Source: Lysobacter daejeonensis GH1-9 (GTDB lineage: Bacteria; Pseudomonadota; Gammaproteobacteria; Xanthomonadales; Xanthomonadaceae). Taken from it: 38,615 nucleotides of DNA. Where the stretch lies: positions 1 to 38,615 of the forward strand of contig NZ_AVPU01000025.1 of the NCBI RefSeq assembly GCF_000768355.1. Direction: 5' to 3'. The translations under genes were made by a program, and so were the position numbers. This document shows, one piece after another, positions 1-8,364 of the stretch (position 1 is its first letter; every line of letters begins with the position of its first letter). The notes beneath the pieces were generated by a model. The model saw only the letters and a program-made list of their open reading frames with translations. It did not search any database and was not told where the DNA came from.

Positions 1-139
1 AGTCGCACTATCCCCTAGCTGACTGTGCCGGTTCAGTTGGTTGAGTACTGAAAATCGAACACGTGCCTCGCCGATGAGACTTCGGCGGACATTTGCCCGG
101 CAATACCGGCAAAATGCACGTGTACCAAGTCACGAATCC
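1..139 (+). promoter_or_regulatory. Upstream region of fnr
   Basis: No gene is seen here. The stretch leads into the FNR-type regulator and should contain its promoter, but no convincing -35/-10 pair or FNR box can be picked out by eye. Two CACGTG palindromes (60-65 and 117-122) are the only notable short repeats. Confidence 0.3.
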
Positions 140-952
140 ATGACGGAGAAGGGTCGCATCGGGCGGCCGGAACGCATGAGCCAATCCGAAGTCGTCGACC
201 TGGCGCGACTGCGCCGCAGTTGCTCGCACTGTTCGCTGCAGGAGCTGTGCCTGCCCGCAGGCATCACCGGTGAGGAACTGGCGGAGCTCGACAGCATCAT
301 GCGTCGCCGCCGGCCGCTGAGCCGCAACGAGCGCCTGTTCCACCATGGTGACAAGCTCGACTGCGTGTTCGTGGCCCGCGAGGGCGCCTTCAAGACCATC
401 AGCATTTCGCGCGAAGGCGACGAGACTGTCGTCGGCTTCCACATGCCCGGCGAGCTGATCGGCCTGGATGCGCTGGGCGATGGCCAGCACCGTTGCGAGG
501 CGATCGCGCTGGTGGACTCCAGCGTCTGCGAGATTCCCTTCGACCGGCTGACGGAAATCGCCAGCCATATTCCCGGGCTGCAGTTCCAGCTGATGCGCGT
601 CATCGGCCAGAGCGTGAGCCGCGACCAGGACCACATGGCAATGCTGCTGCGCCGGCAGGCGCACGAGCGGCTGGCGATGTTCCTGATGGGCCTGCGCGAG
701 CGCCTGGAAATCCTGGGCCAGCGCAATGACGTGTTCCGACTGCCGATGAGCCGCGAGGACATCGCCGCGTACCTGGGGCTGGCGCTGGAGACCGTAAGCC
801 GCGCCTTCGGGCGCTTGCAGGACGACGGCATCATCCACGTGCACGGCCGTAGCATCGAAGTGCTCAGCGCGGATGCGCTGGATGCCTGCGCGCATGGCGA
901 GCAGACTCCGCCTTCCGCCGGTCGTCGCTGCGCCGCCCGTTCACAGGGCTGA
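140..952 (+). CDS. fnr: FNR-family oxygen-sensing transcription regulator
   Basis: A cytoplasmic CRP/FNR-family regulator of about 270 residues that should bind TTGAT-N4-ATCAA sites when its oxygen-labile [4Fe-4S] cluster is intact. The N-terminus carries the FNR cysteine spacing C-X2-C-X5-C (CSHCSLQELC, Cys28/31/37 from this start), and a fourth cysteine lies further on in the sensor domain (SSVCEIPF), matching E. coli FNR. The C-terminal helix-turn-helix contains ETVSR, the E-x-x-S-R recognition pattern of FNR. The start is uncertain: ATG at 140 or at 176 (MSQSEVV...), neither with a clear Shine-Dalgarno; the later one gives 258 residues, closer to the E. coli length. It converges on the cco operon, as anr does beside the cco genes of Pseudomonas. 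It is the natural candidate for the boxes found elsewhere in the window. Confidence 0.93.
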   Translation: MTEKGRIGRPERMSQSEVVDLARLRRSCSHCSLQELCLPAGITGEELAELDSIMRRRRPLSRNERLFHHGDKLDCVFVAREGAFKTISISREGDETVVGFHMPGELIGLDALGDGQHRCEAIALVDSSVCEIPFDRLTEIASHIPGLQFQLMRVIGQSVSRDQDHMAMLLRRQAHERLAMFLMGLRERLEILGQRNDVFRLPMSREDIAAYLGLALETVSRAFGRLQDDGIIHVHGRSIEVLSADALDACAHGEQTPPSAGRRCAARSQG

Positions 953-970
953 AGCAAACCGGCCTTCCGG

Positions 971-1696
971 TCAGCCCGGGAGGCTGCGACACCCCAGCGC
1001 GGCCAGCAGGCCGTGCAACTGCGGAACCCGCATCAGCCACGGGGCGGCCAGGGTCATCACCCCCGCCGCCAGCACCAGCATCGCCGCGCCGTAGCGAACG
1101 CCCGGCCGCGCCAGCCAGCCACCCAGCCGCGCGCCTGACCAGGTCAGCGGCACCATCATCGGCAACGTGCCCAACCCGAAGGCCGCCATGGTCAGGCCGC
1201 CGTGCAGCGCGCTCGATTGCAGCCACGCAGCCGTCAGCAGGGTGCCGCTGAGGCCGCAGGGCAGCCAGCCCCACAGCACGCCCAGGCCGATGCGTTTGGG
1301 CGCGGTGTTGGCCGGCAGCAGCCGTTGTTGCAGCGGACGCAGGCGTTGCCAGACGAGGGCGCCCGGGCGCGACAGGAAGGCGAGCTTGCCCTGGCGGTCC
1401 AGCAGCCGCAGGGCCGCAAGCACCAGTACCGCACCGACCGCCATGCGCAGGCCTGTCGCCAGCCAGTCGATGCGGAAGACGCGGACGATGCCATGGCCGA
1501 CGCCGCCGGCGACCATGCCGGCCAGCACGTAACCGAGCACACGCCCGAGGTTGGTCTGTACTGCATGTGCCCAACTGGCCCGCGCCGCCGTGGCCGAGAA
1601 ACCGGTGGCGATGCCGCCGCACATCGCGGCGCAATGCCCGCTGCCCAGCAGGCCGGTGAGGAAGGCGGCCGCAACCGCCAGCCAGTCAATCGGCAT
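971..1696 (-). CDS. TauE/SafE (COG2836)-type membrane protein, cco-linked
   Basis: A polytopic inner-membrane protein of 241 residues in the sulfite-exporter TauE/SafE superfamily. It belongs to the subgroup with the cysteine motif HCAAMCGG near the N-terminus and GWLPCGL in the middle. Members of this subgroup sit next to ccoS and anr/fnr in many proteobacteria and are thought to move copper or help cytochrome maturation; that role is inferred from context. It is the last gene of the cco operon: its ATG at 1696 overlaps the end of ccoS by 11 bp, and its stop is 18 bp from the convergent fnr stop. The ATG at 1696 is preferred over one twelve codons upstream because the upstream residues are a proline/arginine run that would precede the first membrane helix. 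Confidence 0.82.
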   Translation of the reverse strand: MPIDWLAVAAAFLTGLLGSGHCAAMCGGIATGFSATAARASWAHAVQTNLGRVLGYVLAGMVAGGVGHGIVRVFRIDWLATGLRMAVGAVLVLAALRLLDRQGKLAFLSRPGALVWQRLRPLQQRLLPANTAPKRIGLGVLWGWLPCGLSGTLLTAAWLQSSALHGGLTMAAFGLGTLPMMVPLTWSGARLGGWLARPGVRYGAAMLVLAAGVMTLAAPWLMRVPQLHGLLAALGCRSLPG

Positions 1697-1916
1697 GGTC
1701 GTCGGGCGAGTCCGCGGGGGTGGGGCGGGCACTCCGGGCGTTGTCGCGACCAGCGTGCACAGCGCCGGCGGCGGGCGGGCGATCCTCAGTCAGGATGTCC
1801 AGCGCGGCGCTGTCCAGGTCGTCGAACTGCCCGCCGCGCACCGCCCACACGAACGCCCACACGGCCACGCCGAGCAACGCCAGGCTGATGGGGATCAACA
1901 ACAGCAGGATGGTCAT
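1686..1916 (-). CDS. ccoS: CcoS, cbb3 oxidase maturation protein
   Basis: A small (76-residue) single-pass membrane protein. Residues 1-25 form a hydrophobic helix followed by the CcoS-like sequence WAVRGGQFDDLDSAA; the rest is a polar, proline-rich cytoplasmic tail. CcoS is needed to insert heme b and copper into CcoN in Rhodobacter-type systems (family knowledge). Its ATG overlaps the ccoI stop in an ATGA junction, indicating translational coupling. Position after ccoI supports the call. Confidence 0.9.
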   Translation of the reverse strand: MTILLLLIPISLALLGVAVWAFVWAVRGGQFDDLDSAALDILTEDRPPAAGAVHAGRDNARSARPTPADSPDDHAD

Positions 1917-4288
1917 CGCCGTACTCCGCGGGCCAGCCGCAATGCGTTGAGGGTTACCAGCAACGAGGATAGCGCCATGCCGAGTGCGGCGATCCACGGC
2001 GTCACCATGCCGGCCGCTGCCAAGGGCAGGGCCAACAGGTTGTAGCCGATGGCCCAAGCCAGGTTCTGGCGGATGATGCTGCGCGTGCGCCGTGCCAGTT
2101 CGATGGCCTGCGGGATGCGCTGCAGCGAACCACCGGTGATGACCAGGTCGGCGGCGCGTTGCGCCAGCGCGGCACCGTCGGCCATGGCCAGCGACACGTC
2201 GGCGCCGGCGAGTACCGGGGCATCGTTGAGGCCGTCGCCGACCATAGCCACGACATGGCCGTCCAGCTGAAGTGCGCGGGCGTGCGCGAGCTTCTGCTCC
2301 GGTGTCTGCCGCGCGAGTGGTTGCGCGATGGCCAAGGCGTCGGCGAAACGTTGCACCGGCTGGGGCGCGTCGCCACTGCACAGGCCGATCGTCAAGCCTT
2401 GCGCGCGCAGTGCTGCGAGCGCTTCGCCCGCATCGTCGCGCGGACGCTCACGCAGGTGGAAACGTGCGATACCGCGTTGGCCATCGCCCAGCCACACAGC
2501 CTCGTCATCGGTGCTGCCCGCGGCAAAGCCAGCGCGTCCCAGCCGCCATTCGCGACCGTCGATCATGCCGGTGACGCCCTGGCCCGGCACGCTGCGCACC
2601 TGTTGTGCGATCAATGGGCTGGTCACGGGGTCGAACGCACGTGCGATGGGGTGGCGGCTGCCCTGTTCCAGCGCAGCGGCGATCTGTAGTGCCGTATCCG
2701 CTGACACCTCGGTCAGCGACTCGACGCGTTCGATGGCCGGCTGGCCATCGCTGAGCGTGCCGGTCTTGTCGAAGACCACATGGTCCACGCGCGCCAAGGT
2801 GTCCAATGCGCCGGGCCGCAACGCCAGCACGCCCATCCGCGCCAGCGCGCCGTGGGCGGTTGCCAGTGCCGCAGGGATCGCCAGCGACAAGGCGCACGGG
2901 CAGCTCACCACCAGCAGCGCCAGCAGCACCTCGAACGCGCGCGAGGGGTCGTAAACGCGCCAGCCCGCGTACACCACCGCGGCCACCAGCAGCAGGGCCG
3001 CGACGAACCACGAGGCGATGCGGTCGGCGGTGCGGGCCAGCGGCGGCCGCTCGCCCTGTGCGCGTTCCACCAGTCGGGTGAGTTGCGACAGCCGCGTCTG
3101 TGCGCCGATGGCGGAGATGCGCATGCGCGCGGTGGTCTCGCGGCAGTAGCTGCCAGCGAACACCGCATCACCCACGGCCTTCGATACGGGCGTCGATTCG
3201 CCGGTCAGCAGGGATTCGTCCACCGCGGCGGCATGGTCGAGCACCGTGCCGTCGGCAGGCATCGGCTCGCCGGCGGCGACGCGCACGATGTCCCCAACCT
3301 GCAGCGCGTTGACCGGCACTTGTTCTGGTTGGCCATCGGCGCCTTCGCGCGTGGCCAGCGTGGGTCGCGCACGCGCCAACGCATCGACCTGCGCGCTGGC
3401 GATGTTGCGTCCGCGCTGCTCCAGCATGCGCGCGACCAGCAGCAGGAACACGAACATCACCGCCGCGTCGTACCAGACGTGCGGGCCGCCGCGGATGGTT
3501 TCGATCACGCTGGCGGCGTAGGCGAGCAGCGTGGCACTGGCGATCAGCGTGTCCATGCCGAGCCGGCGGCCGCGCCATTCGTGCCACATGCCGCTGATGA
3601 ACGGCCAGCCGGAATAGAACACCACCGGCGTGGATACCAGGAACGTCACCCAGCGGAAGAAGTCGCGGGTCGGGATGCTCATCTGGTTGGCGGTGTCGAG
3701 ATAGAGCGCCTCGGCCAACATCATTGCCTGCATCGAGCCGAGACCGGCCAGGCCTATGCGCACCAGCCAGCGGTTGCGCTCGCGCCGGCGCTGGCGTTCG
3801 CTTTCCTCGCCCGAGGCCAGGAACGGGCGATAGCCGAGGGCCGCGAGTTTGGCCAGCAGCGCCGACAGGGTCGTGCGCGCCGGGTCCCAACCGATACGGA
3901 TGCGGCCGGTCACCGCGTTTGCACCGGCGTCCAGCACGCCGGGCTGGCGCTGCAGTGCGCGGTCGATCAGCCACGCGCAGGCGGCGCAGCGCATGCCGTC
4001 GGTGAGTACGGTGATCTCGCGGCCGCCGGCAATGTCGCGGGTGTGTCCGCCGACCACGTCCTCGCGGTCCCAGATGCGGTAGTCCGCCGCTACGACATCC
4101 ACCCGCGAGGCGGCATCACTGCGCAGCCGGTAGTAATCGCCCAGGTCAGCGTCTTCGATCCATGCTGCGGCCGCGCTGCAGCCCGTGCAGCAGAATCCGC
4201 GCTCCACGCCATCCACCGACAGGCGGACCGCGTCGTGGGGCAGGGGCTCTCCGCAGTGGTAGCAGGCGTTACAGGCGGGACTGTTCAC
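1913..4288 (-). CDS. ccoI: CcoI/FixI copper-transporting P-type ATPase
   Basis: A 791-residue P1B-type ATPase that in this family exports Cu(I) to the periplasm for assembly of the cbb3 CuB centre. Visible in order: an N-terminal cysteine-rich segment (CYHCGEP, FCCTGCS), an HMA domain with CAAC, the actuator LTGES, the membrane copper site CPC (SCPCALSLA), the phosphorylation site DKTGT, the HP motif (GSRHPIA) and the hinge MVGDGLNDAPVLA. All key residues are present. Translation probably starts at a GTG (4288) that overlaps the ccoH stop as GTGA. It lies in the usual ccoGHIS block. Confidence 0.96.
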   Translation of the reverse strand: MNSPACNACYHCGEPLPHDAVRLSVDGVERGFCCTGCSAAAAWIEDADLGDYYRLRSDAASRVDVVAADYRIWDREDVVGGHTRDIAGGREITVLTDGMRCAACAWLIDRALQRQPGVLDAGANAVTGRIRIGWDPARTTLSALLAKLAALGYRPFLASGEESERQRRRERNRWLVRIGLAGLGSMQAMMLAEALYLDTANQMSIPTRDFFRWVTFLVSTPVVFYSGWPFISGMWHEWRGRRLGMDTLIASATLLAYAASVIETIRGGPHVWYDAAVMFVFLLLVARMLEQRGRNIASAQVDALARARPTLATREGADGQPEQVPVNALQVGDIVRVAAGEPMPADGTVLDHAAAVDESLLTGESTPVSKAVGDAVFAGSYCRETTARMRISAIGAQTRLSQLTRLVERAQGERPPLARTADRIASWFVAALLLVAAVVYAGWRVYDPSRAFEVLLALLVVSCPCALSLAIPAALATAHGALARMGVLALRPGALDTLARVDHVVFDKTGTLSDGQPAIERVESLTEVSADTALQIAAALEQGSRHPIARAFDPVTSPLIAQQVRSVPGQGVTGMIDGREWRLGRAGFAAGSTDDEAVWLGDGQRGIARFHLRERPRDDAGEALAALRAQGLTIGLCSGDAPQPVQRFADALAIAQPLARQTPEQKLAHARALQLDGHVVAMVGDGLNDAPVLAGADVSLAMADGAALAQRAADLVITGGSLQRIPQAIELARRTRSIIRQNLAWAIGYNLLALPLAAAGMVTPWIAALGMALSSLLVTLNALRLARGVRR

Positions 4289-4782
4289 TGCTCGGCGAGC
4301 GAGGAGCCCAGGTGCGCGGCCTGCTGGCCACGGGGCAGGCGGCCGCGCAGGCGCCAGTCGCCACTCGCGCTGGTCAGCTGCAGGCTCCAGTCATGGCCAC
4401 CGTCCACGTCCAGCGGTGCGCTCCAGCCCAGTTCGTCCGGCTTGAGGTCGACCTTCAGATCTTCCTCTCCGCGGTTGGGGTGCTGCAACGCCAGGTGCAG
4501 GGTCTGCGTGCGATCGAAGGTGCCGCTGGCGGGGAATACCTGCACCCCGTCCTTGGCAATACGGAATACCGCGCCCAGGCCGAGCTGCTTGGCGCGCTCG
4601 TCGGGGCCCAGGTCGGTGGTCTGGATCTGCGCCGTGCGCTGCACGTTGTCAGACACCGCATCGATGTTGCCGGCGCGGCTGGAGACCACGACCATCACGA
4701 TGCCGCCAATCACCGCCACCGCGGGCAGCGCGACGATCAGCCACACGATCGGCTCCCGCCACGGGGAACGCTTGTCACTCAT
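4285..4782 (-). CDS. ccoH: CcoH/FixH, cbb3 oxidase assembly protein
   Basis: A 165-residue protein with one N-terminal membrane helix (about residues 10-33) and a periplasmic domain, the FixH layout. FixH/CcoH proteins stabilise the assembling cbb3 complex and work with CcoI. Identity rests on size, topology and position: ATG overlaps the ccoG stop by ATGA, and its own stop overlaps the ccoI GTG. The C-terminal domain has the immunoglobulin-like beta pattern of the family (FDRTQTLHLALQHP...). Confidence 0.9.
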   Translation of the reverse strand: MSDKRSPWREPIVWLIVALPAVAVIGGIVMVVVSSRAGNIDAVSDNVQRTAQIQTTDLGPDERAKQLGLGAVFRIAKDGVQVFPASGTFDRTQTLHLALQHPNRGEEDLKVDLKPDELGWSAPLDVDGGHDWSLQLTSASGDWRLRGRLPRGQQAAHLGSSLAEQ

Positions 4783-6329
4783 TGCAGGGGTCCGAAGAAG
4801 GTGGAGTTGACGACTTCGCGGGTGGCGCCATCGGCACCGGTGATCACGAAGCGCACGTCATGCCGGCCATGCACGTCGGCCGGCGCGGACAGGGTCACCG
4901 CGCGCGAAACCAGTTCCTGCGGCGTGGCCTTGATGGTGACCGGCGCGCCAGGCAGGGTGATGCCCGCGGTGTCGGCTTCCAGCGTCAGCGTGTAGGCCTG
5001 CGGCTTGTCGGTCTTGTTGATCACCTTCAGCGTGTAGCCGTTCTCGGTCTGTTCGCCCACGCTGCGGAACAGCGCATTGCGGTCGCGCAGCACTTCGGCG
5101 ATCAGCGGGCTGCGGGTACCCACGCCCCAGGCCCAGGCCACGATCAGGCCCAGCAGCAGGGTGCCGTAGATGAAGATGCGGGGGCGCAGCACGCGGGTGG
5201 ACTTGCCGTCGATGGCGTTCTGGGTGGAATAGCGGATCAACCCGTGCGGGTAACCCATCTTGTCCATGATGTCGTCGCAGGCGTCGATGCACGCGCCGCA
5301 GGCAATGCACTCGTACTGCAGGCCGTTGCGGATGTCGATGCCGGTGGGGCAGACCTGCACGCACATGGTGCAGTCGATGCAGTCGCCCAGTTCTTCCGGC
5401 GCGAACTTGGGCAAAGGGGCGGCCTCGGCGCCGGCGCCGGCCAGGGTGATGGTGCCGCGCGCCTGCGCCTGCTGGTCGGCCGCGCTGGGGTGGCGGCTGG
5501 CGCGGAACACGTAGTCGTAGGCCGTGAGCTGGTCGAGCAGGCCGCGGCCGCGCTCCAGTACGCTGCTGACCAGGCCGCGCTTGCGCGGGCCACGCGGTTC
5601 GCCGCGCATCGGGTCGTAGGCGATGATCAGGGTGTTGCGGTCGAACATCGCGCTCTGGAAGCGCGCGTACGGGCACATGTACTTGCACACCTGTTCGCGC
5701 AGGAAGCCGGCGTTGCCCCAAGTGGCCAGCGCGTAGAAGAACACCCAGAAGGTTTCCCAGCCGCCCCAGCCCAAGGGCGCGCGTGCGGCCAAGTCCTTGA
5801 TGGGCGTGAAGAAGCCCACGAAGGTGAAGCCGGTCCACAGTGCGAACAGCAGCCACACCACGTGCTTGCTGCCCTTGCGCAGCACCTTCTCGCGGGTCCA
5901 GGGGCCTGCATCGAGCTTCATGCGCTTGTGGCGGTCGCCCTCGATGGCGCTCTCCATCCACAGGAACACCTCGGTCCACACCGTCTGCGGGCACGCATAC
6001 CCGCAGAACAGGCGGCCGGCGAGGGCGGTGAAGAAGAACAGCGCCATCGCGGCGATGATCAGCAGCAGCGCCAGGAACAGGAAGTCCTGCGGCCAGAAGG
6101 TCAGCCCGAAGACGTAGAACTTGCGCGCCGGCAGGTCGAACAGCACCGCCTGACGGCCGTCCCAACTGAGCCACGGGAACAGGTAGAACATGCCCAGCAG
6201 CCAGAAGACCGCTGCCACCCGAAGGCGGTTCAGCGGTCCGGACACGTCGCGCGGATAGATCTTCCGCTCGCTGATATAGGGGCCGGAGCCTCCGTCATCG
6301 AGCAGGTCTAGGGGGATTTTCTTGCTCAT
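4779..6329 (-). CDS. ccoG: CcoG/FixG polyferredoxin-like membrane protein
   Basis: A 516-residue integral membrane protein with two ferredoxin-type [4Fe-4S] motifs, CIDCTMCVQVCPTG and CIACGACIDACD, near residues 310-350. Hydrophobic helices lie before and after, and a C-terminal beta domain follows. The N-terminal part has the NosR/NapH-like CGYACPQTVWTE and CKYMCPYARFQ signatures. CcoG reduces Cu(II) to Cu(I) for cbb3 biogenesis in characterised systems. It is preceded by a 98-residue membrane gene 10 bp upstream and overlaps ccoH. Confidence 0.96.
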   Translation of the reverse strand: MSKKIPLDLLDDGGSGPYISERKIYPRDVSGPLNRLRVAAVFWLLGMFYLFPWLSWDGRQAVLFDLPARKFYVFGLTFWPQDFLFLALLLIIAAMALFFFTALAGRLFCGYACPQTVWTEVFLWMESAIEGDRHKRMKLDAGPWTREKVLRKGSKHVVWLLFALWTGFTFVGFFTPIKDLAARAPLGWGGWETFWVFFYALATWGNAGFLREQVCKYMCPYARFQSAMFDRNTLIIAYDPMRGEPRGPRKRGLVSSVLERGRGLLDQLTAYDYVFRASRHPSAADQQAQARGTITLAGAGAEAAPLPKFAPEELGDCIDCTMCVQVCPTGIDIRNGLQYECIACGACIDACDDIMDKMGYPHGLIRYSTQNAIDGKSTRVLRPRIFIYGTLLLGLIVAWAWGVGTRSPLIAEVLRDRNALFRSVGEQTENGYTLKVINKTDKPQAYTLTLEADTAGITLPGAPVTIKATPQELVSRAVTLSAPADVHGRHDVRFVITGADGATREVVNSTFFGPLQ

Positions 6330-6339
6330 TGCCTTCCGG

Positions 6340-6636
6340 TCATTCCGGCGGCAGCGGCTTGTTGAAGCGGCTGGCCGGACGCAGCAGGATCCAGGTGAAG
6401 AAGCTGGCCGACGCGGTAGCCAGCCAGAACATGAAGAAGCCGATGCTGTAACCCAGCCCGCGGCTGATCTCGATCTGCGGGAACGTCATGTCCCGCAGCG
6501 CCAGCGGGTCGACGAAGGCGAAGAACACCATCGTCGACACGCCGGCCGCGAAGAAGCTGGGCCAGAGGATCGCGCCGATCCTCTGGGCCATCGGCCGCGG
6601 TTCGTGGTCGAAACGGGGCTGGGTGAAGTCCGTCAT
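6340..6636 (-). CDS. Small two-helix membrane protein in the cco operon
   Basis: A 98-residue protein of unknown function between ccoP and ccoG. It starts at the ATG that overlaps the ccoP stop (ATGA) and ends 10 bp before ccoG. Two hydrophobic segments are visible (about residues 22-45 and 62-85), separated by a short polar stretch; the N-terminus is polar and arginine-containing. Its placement inside a translationally coupled operon makes expression with cbb3 oxidase very likely and suggests an accessory or assembly role, but no family motif was recognised. Confidence 0.85.
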   Translation of the reverse strand: MTDFTQPRFDHEPRPMAQRIGAILWPSFFAAGVSTMVFFAFVDPLALRDMTFPQIEISRGLGYSIGFFMFWLATASASFFTWILLRPASRFNKPLPPE

Positions 6637-7580
6637 TGGGCCTGCTGTCCGGATTGCGGGTTCGCGCTTCCGGAGGCGGTGTTGGACAGGGACCACACGT
6701 ACGCCGCCACCAGACGCGAACGGGTTTCGCCAAGGAGCTCGCGGTGTGCGGGCATGATGCCATGACGGCCGGTGGAGATGGTCTGGCGCAGGCTTTCCTT
6801 GCTGTCGCCGTACAACCAGTAGTCGTCGGTCAGGTCGGGTGCGCCCATGGCCTGGTTGCCCTTGCCGTCCACGCCGTGGCAGGCCACGCAGACGCCGTCG
6901 TACAGCGTCTTGCCGCGGGCGGCCATGAAGTCGTTCTGCAGGCTGCCCTGGCCACTCAGCGTGCGGACGTACGCGATGACGTAGTCCACCGCGTTGTCGC
7001 CGCCCATGCCGGTCAGCACCTTGCCCCACTCCGGCATCACGCCTTCACGGCCATTGAGCACCGTCTCCAGCACCTGCTCCGGTGCGCCGCCCCAGTGCCA
7101 GATCTTGTCGGTCAGGTTGGGGTAGCCGATGGCTCCCGTGGCCGCCGCGCCGTGGCAGGTGGAACAGGTATTGCCGAAGATCGACCGGCCCAGCGCCACC
7201 GCCTTGGGGTCCTTGGCCAGCACGTCGATCGACTGGCCCTGGTACGGCGCGAAGGTCTTCTCCAGCTTGGCGTCCTCGCGCGCCTTGTCCTGCGCATGCT
7301 CCTGCTTGGACGACCACTTGCTGGTGCCGTCGTAGTTGCCCCAGCCGCCGTACCAGGTCAGGTAACCCAGCGCGAAGACGATGGTGATGTAGAACAGGTT
7401 GATCCACCACTTCGGCAGCGGCTTGTTGTACTCGGTGATGTCGCCGTCCCAGACATGGCTGGTGTCTTCCGGCTTGGGGTCGCCGGGGCGGCGCTTGGCC
7501 GTCCACCACAGCAGCCACGTGTAACCGGCAATGTTGATCGCCGCAATGACGATGATGTACCACGACCAGCCAGTGCTCAT
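6633..7580 (-). CDS. ccoP: CcoP, diheme cytochrome c subunit of cbb3 oxidase
   Basis: A 315-residue subunit with an N-terminal pair of membrane helices and two c-type heme sites, CSTCH and CVACH, in periplasmic cytochrome domains. It passes electrons from cytochrome c to CcoO/CcoN. The extra N-terminal helix (residues 5-26) plus the PLPKWW segment before the second helix is the typical two-TM CcoP form. Its ATG overlaps the ccoQ stop (ATGA). Confidence 0.97.
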   Translation of the reverse strand: MSTGWSWYIIVIAAINIAGYTWLLWWTAKRRPGDPKPEDTSHVWDGDITEYNKPLPKWWINLFYITIVFALGYLTWYGGWGNYDGTSKWSSKQEHAQDKAREDAKLEKTFAPYQGQSIDVLAKDPKAVALGRSIFGNTCSTCHGAAATGAIGYPNLTDKIWHWGGAPEQVLETVLNGREGVMPEWGKVLTGMGGDNAVDYVIAYVRTLSGQGSLQNDFMAARGKTLYDGVCVACHGVDGKGNQAMGAPDLTDDYWLYGDSKESLRQTISTGRHGIMPAHRELLGETRSRLVAAYVWSLSNTASGSANPQSGQQAQ

Positions 7581-7720
7581 CGGCTGTTCTCCAGATCGTT
7601 GTCGTTGAGGGGCAGCTGCGCTGCCTCGTCGAATTCACGCTTGCGCCGCGGACTCCAGACCCACGCCCATCCGGCGATGAAGGTCAGCAGCAGGATGGCG
7701 GTGACGATGCCGGACACCAT
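7577..7720 (-). CDS. ccoQ: CcoQ, small cbb3 oxidase subunit
   Basis: A 47-residue membrane peptide: one helix (about residues 5-23) followed by a basic RRKREF stretch and an acidic tail, the usual CcoQ layout. It starts 2 bp after the ccoO stop behind a good Shine-Dalgarno (AGGAGG) and ends in an overlap with ccoP. CcoQ/FixQ stabilises the CcoP-core interaction in other bacteria. Confidence 0.9.
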   Translation of the reverse strand: MVSGIVTAILLLTFIAGWAWVWSPRRKREFDEAAQLPLNDNDLENSR

Positions 7721-7722
7721 GG

Positions 7723-8349
7723 TCAGCCTCCTCGTGGGGCGTGCTTGCCGAGGCCCTGCAGGTAGGCGACCACGGCGTCGAGTTCGGTCTTGCCCTGCAC
7801 GTCGGCGGCGGCCTTGGCGACCTCCGCGTCGGAGTACGGGTCGCCCAGCTTCTGCAGGGTGCGCATGTGCTGGGTGATCTGGGCACCGTCGACCTGGTTC
7901 TTGGCCAGCCACGGGAAGCTGGGCATGTTGGACTCGGGCACCACGTCGCGCGGGTTGATCAGGTGCACGCGGTGCCAGTCGTCGGAGTAGCGGCCGCCCA
8001 CGCGCGCCAGGTCGGGCCCGGTGCGCTTGGAGCCCCACTGGAACGGACGGTCGTAGACCGACTCGCCCGCCAGCGAGTAGTGGCCGTAGCGCTCGGTTTC
8101 GAAGCGCAGGGTGCGGACCATCTGCGAGTGGCAGTTGTAGCAGCCCTCGCGGATGTACACGTCGCGACCGGCCAGCTGCAGCGCCGGGTAAGGCTTCACG
8201 CCCGGCAGCGGCTGGATGGTCTCGGCCTGGAACATCAGCGGCACGATCTCGGCGAGGCCACCGAAGGACACGGCCACCGCGATCAGCACCGCCATCAGGC
8301 CGACGTTCTTCTCGACCTTCTCATGGACGTTGGGGTTGTTGTTGCTCAT
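7723..8349 (-). CDS. ccoO: CcoO, monoheme cytochrome c subunit of cbb3 oxidase
   Basis: A 208-residue subunit with one N-terminal membrane anchor (about residues 15-38) and a periplasmic cytochrome c domain carrying CYNCH. The sequence [15 protein letters not shown] and the later methionine-containing [10 protein letters not shown] are characteristic of CcoO/FixO. It lies 15 bp after ccoN, with GAGG upstream of the ATG. Confidence 0.97.
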   Translation of the reverse strand: MSNNNPNVHEKVEKNVGLMAVLIAVAVSFGGLAEIVPLMFQAETIQPLPGVKPYPALQLAGRDVYIREGCYNCHSQMVRTLRFETERYGHYSLAGESVYDRPFQWGSKRTGPDLARVGGRYSDDWHRVHLINPRDVVPESNMPSFPWLAKNQVDGAQITQHMRTLQKLGDPYSDAEVAKAAADVQGKTELDAVVAYLQGLGKHAPRGG

Positions 8350-8364
8350 GTCGGGTCCTCGGGC

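Noticed and set aside
60-122. Two CACGTG palindromes upstream of fnr as an operator
   Set aside because: Short six-base palindromes recur by chance in high-GC DNA and the flanks do not match each other.
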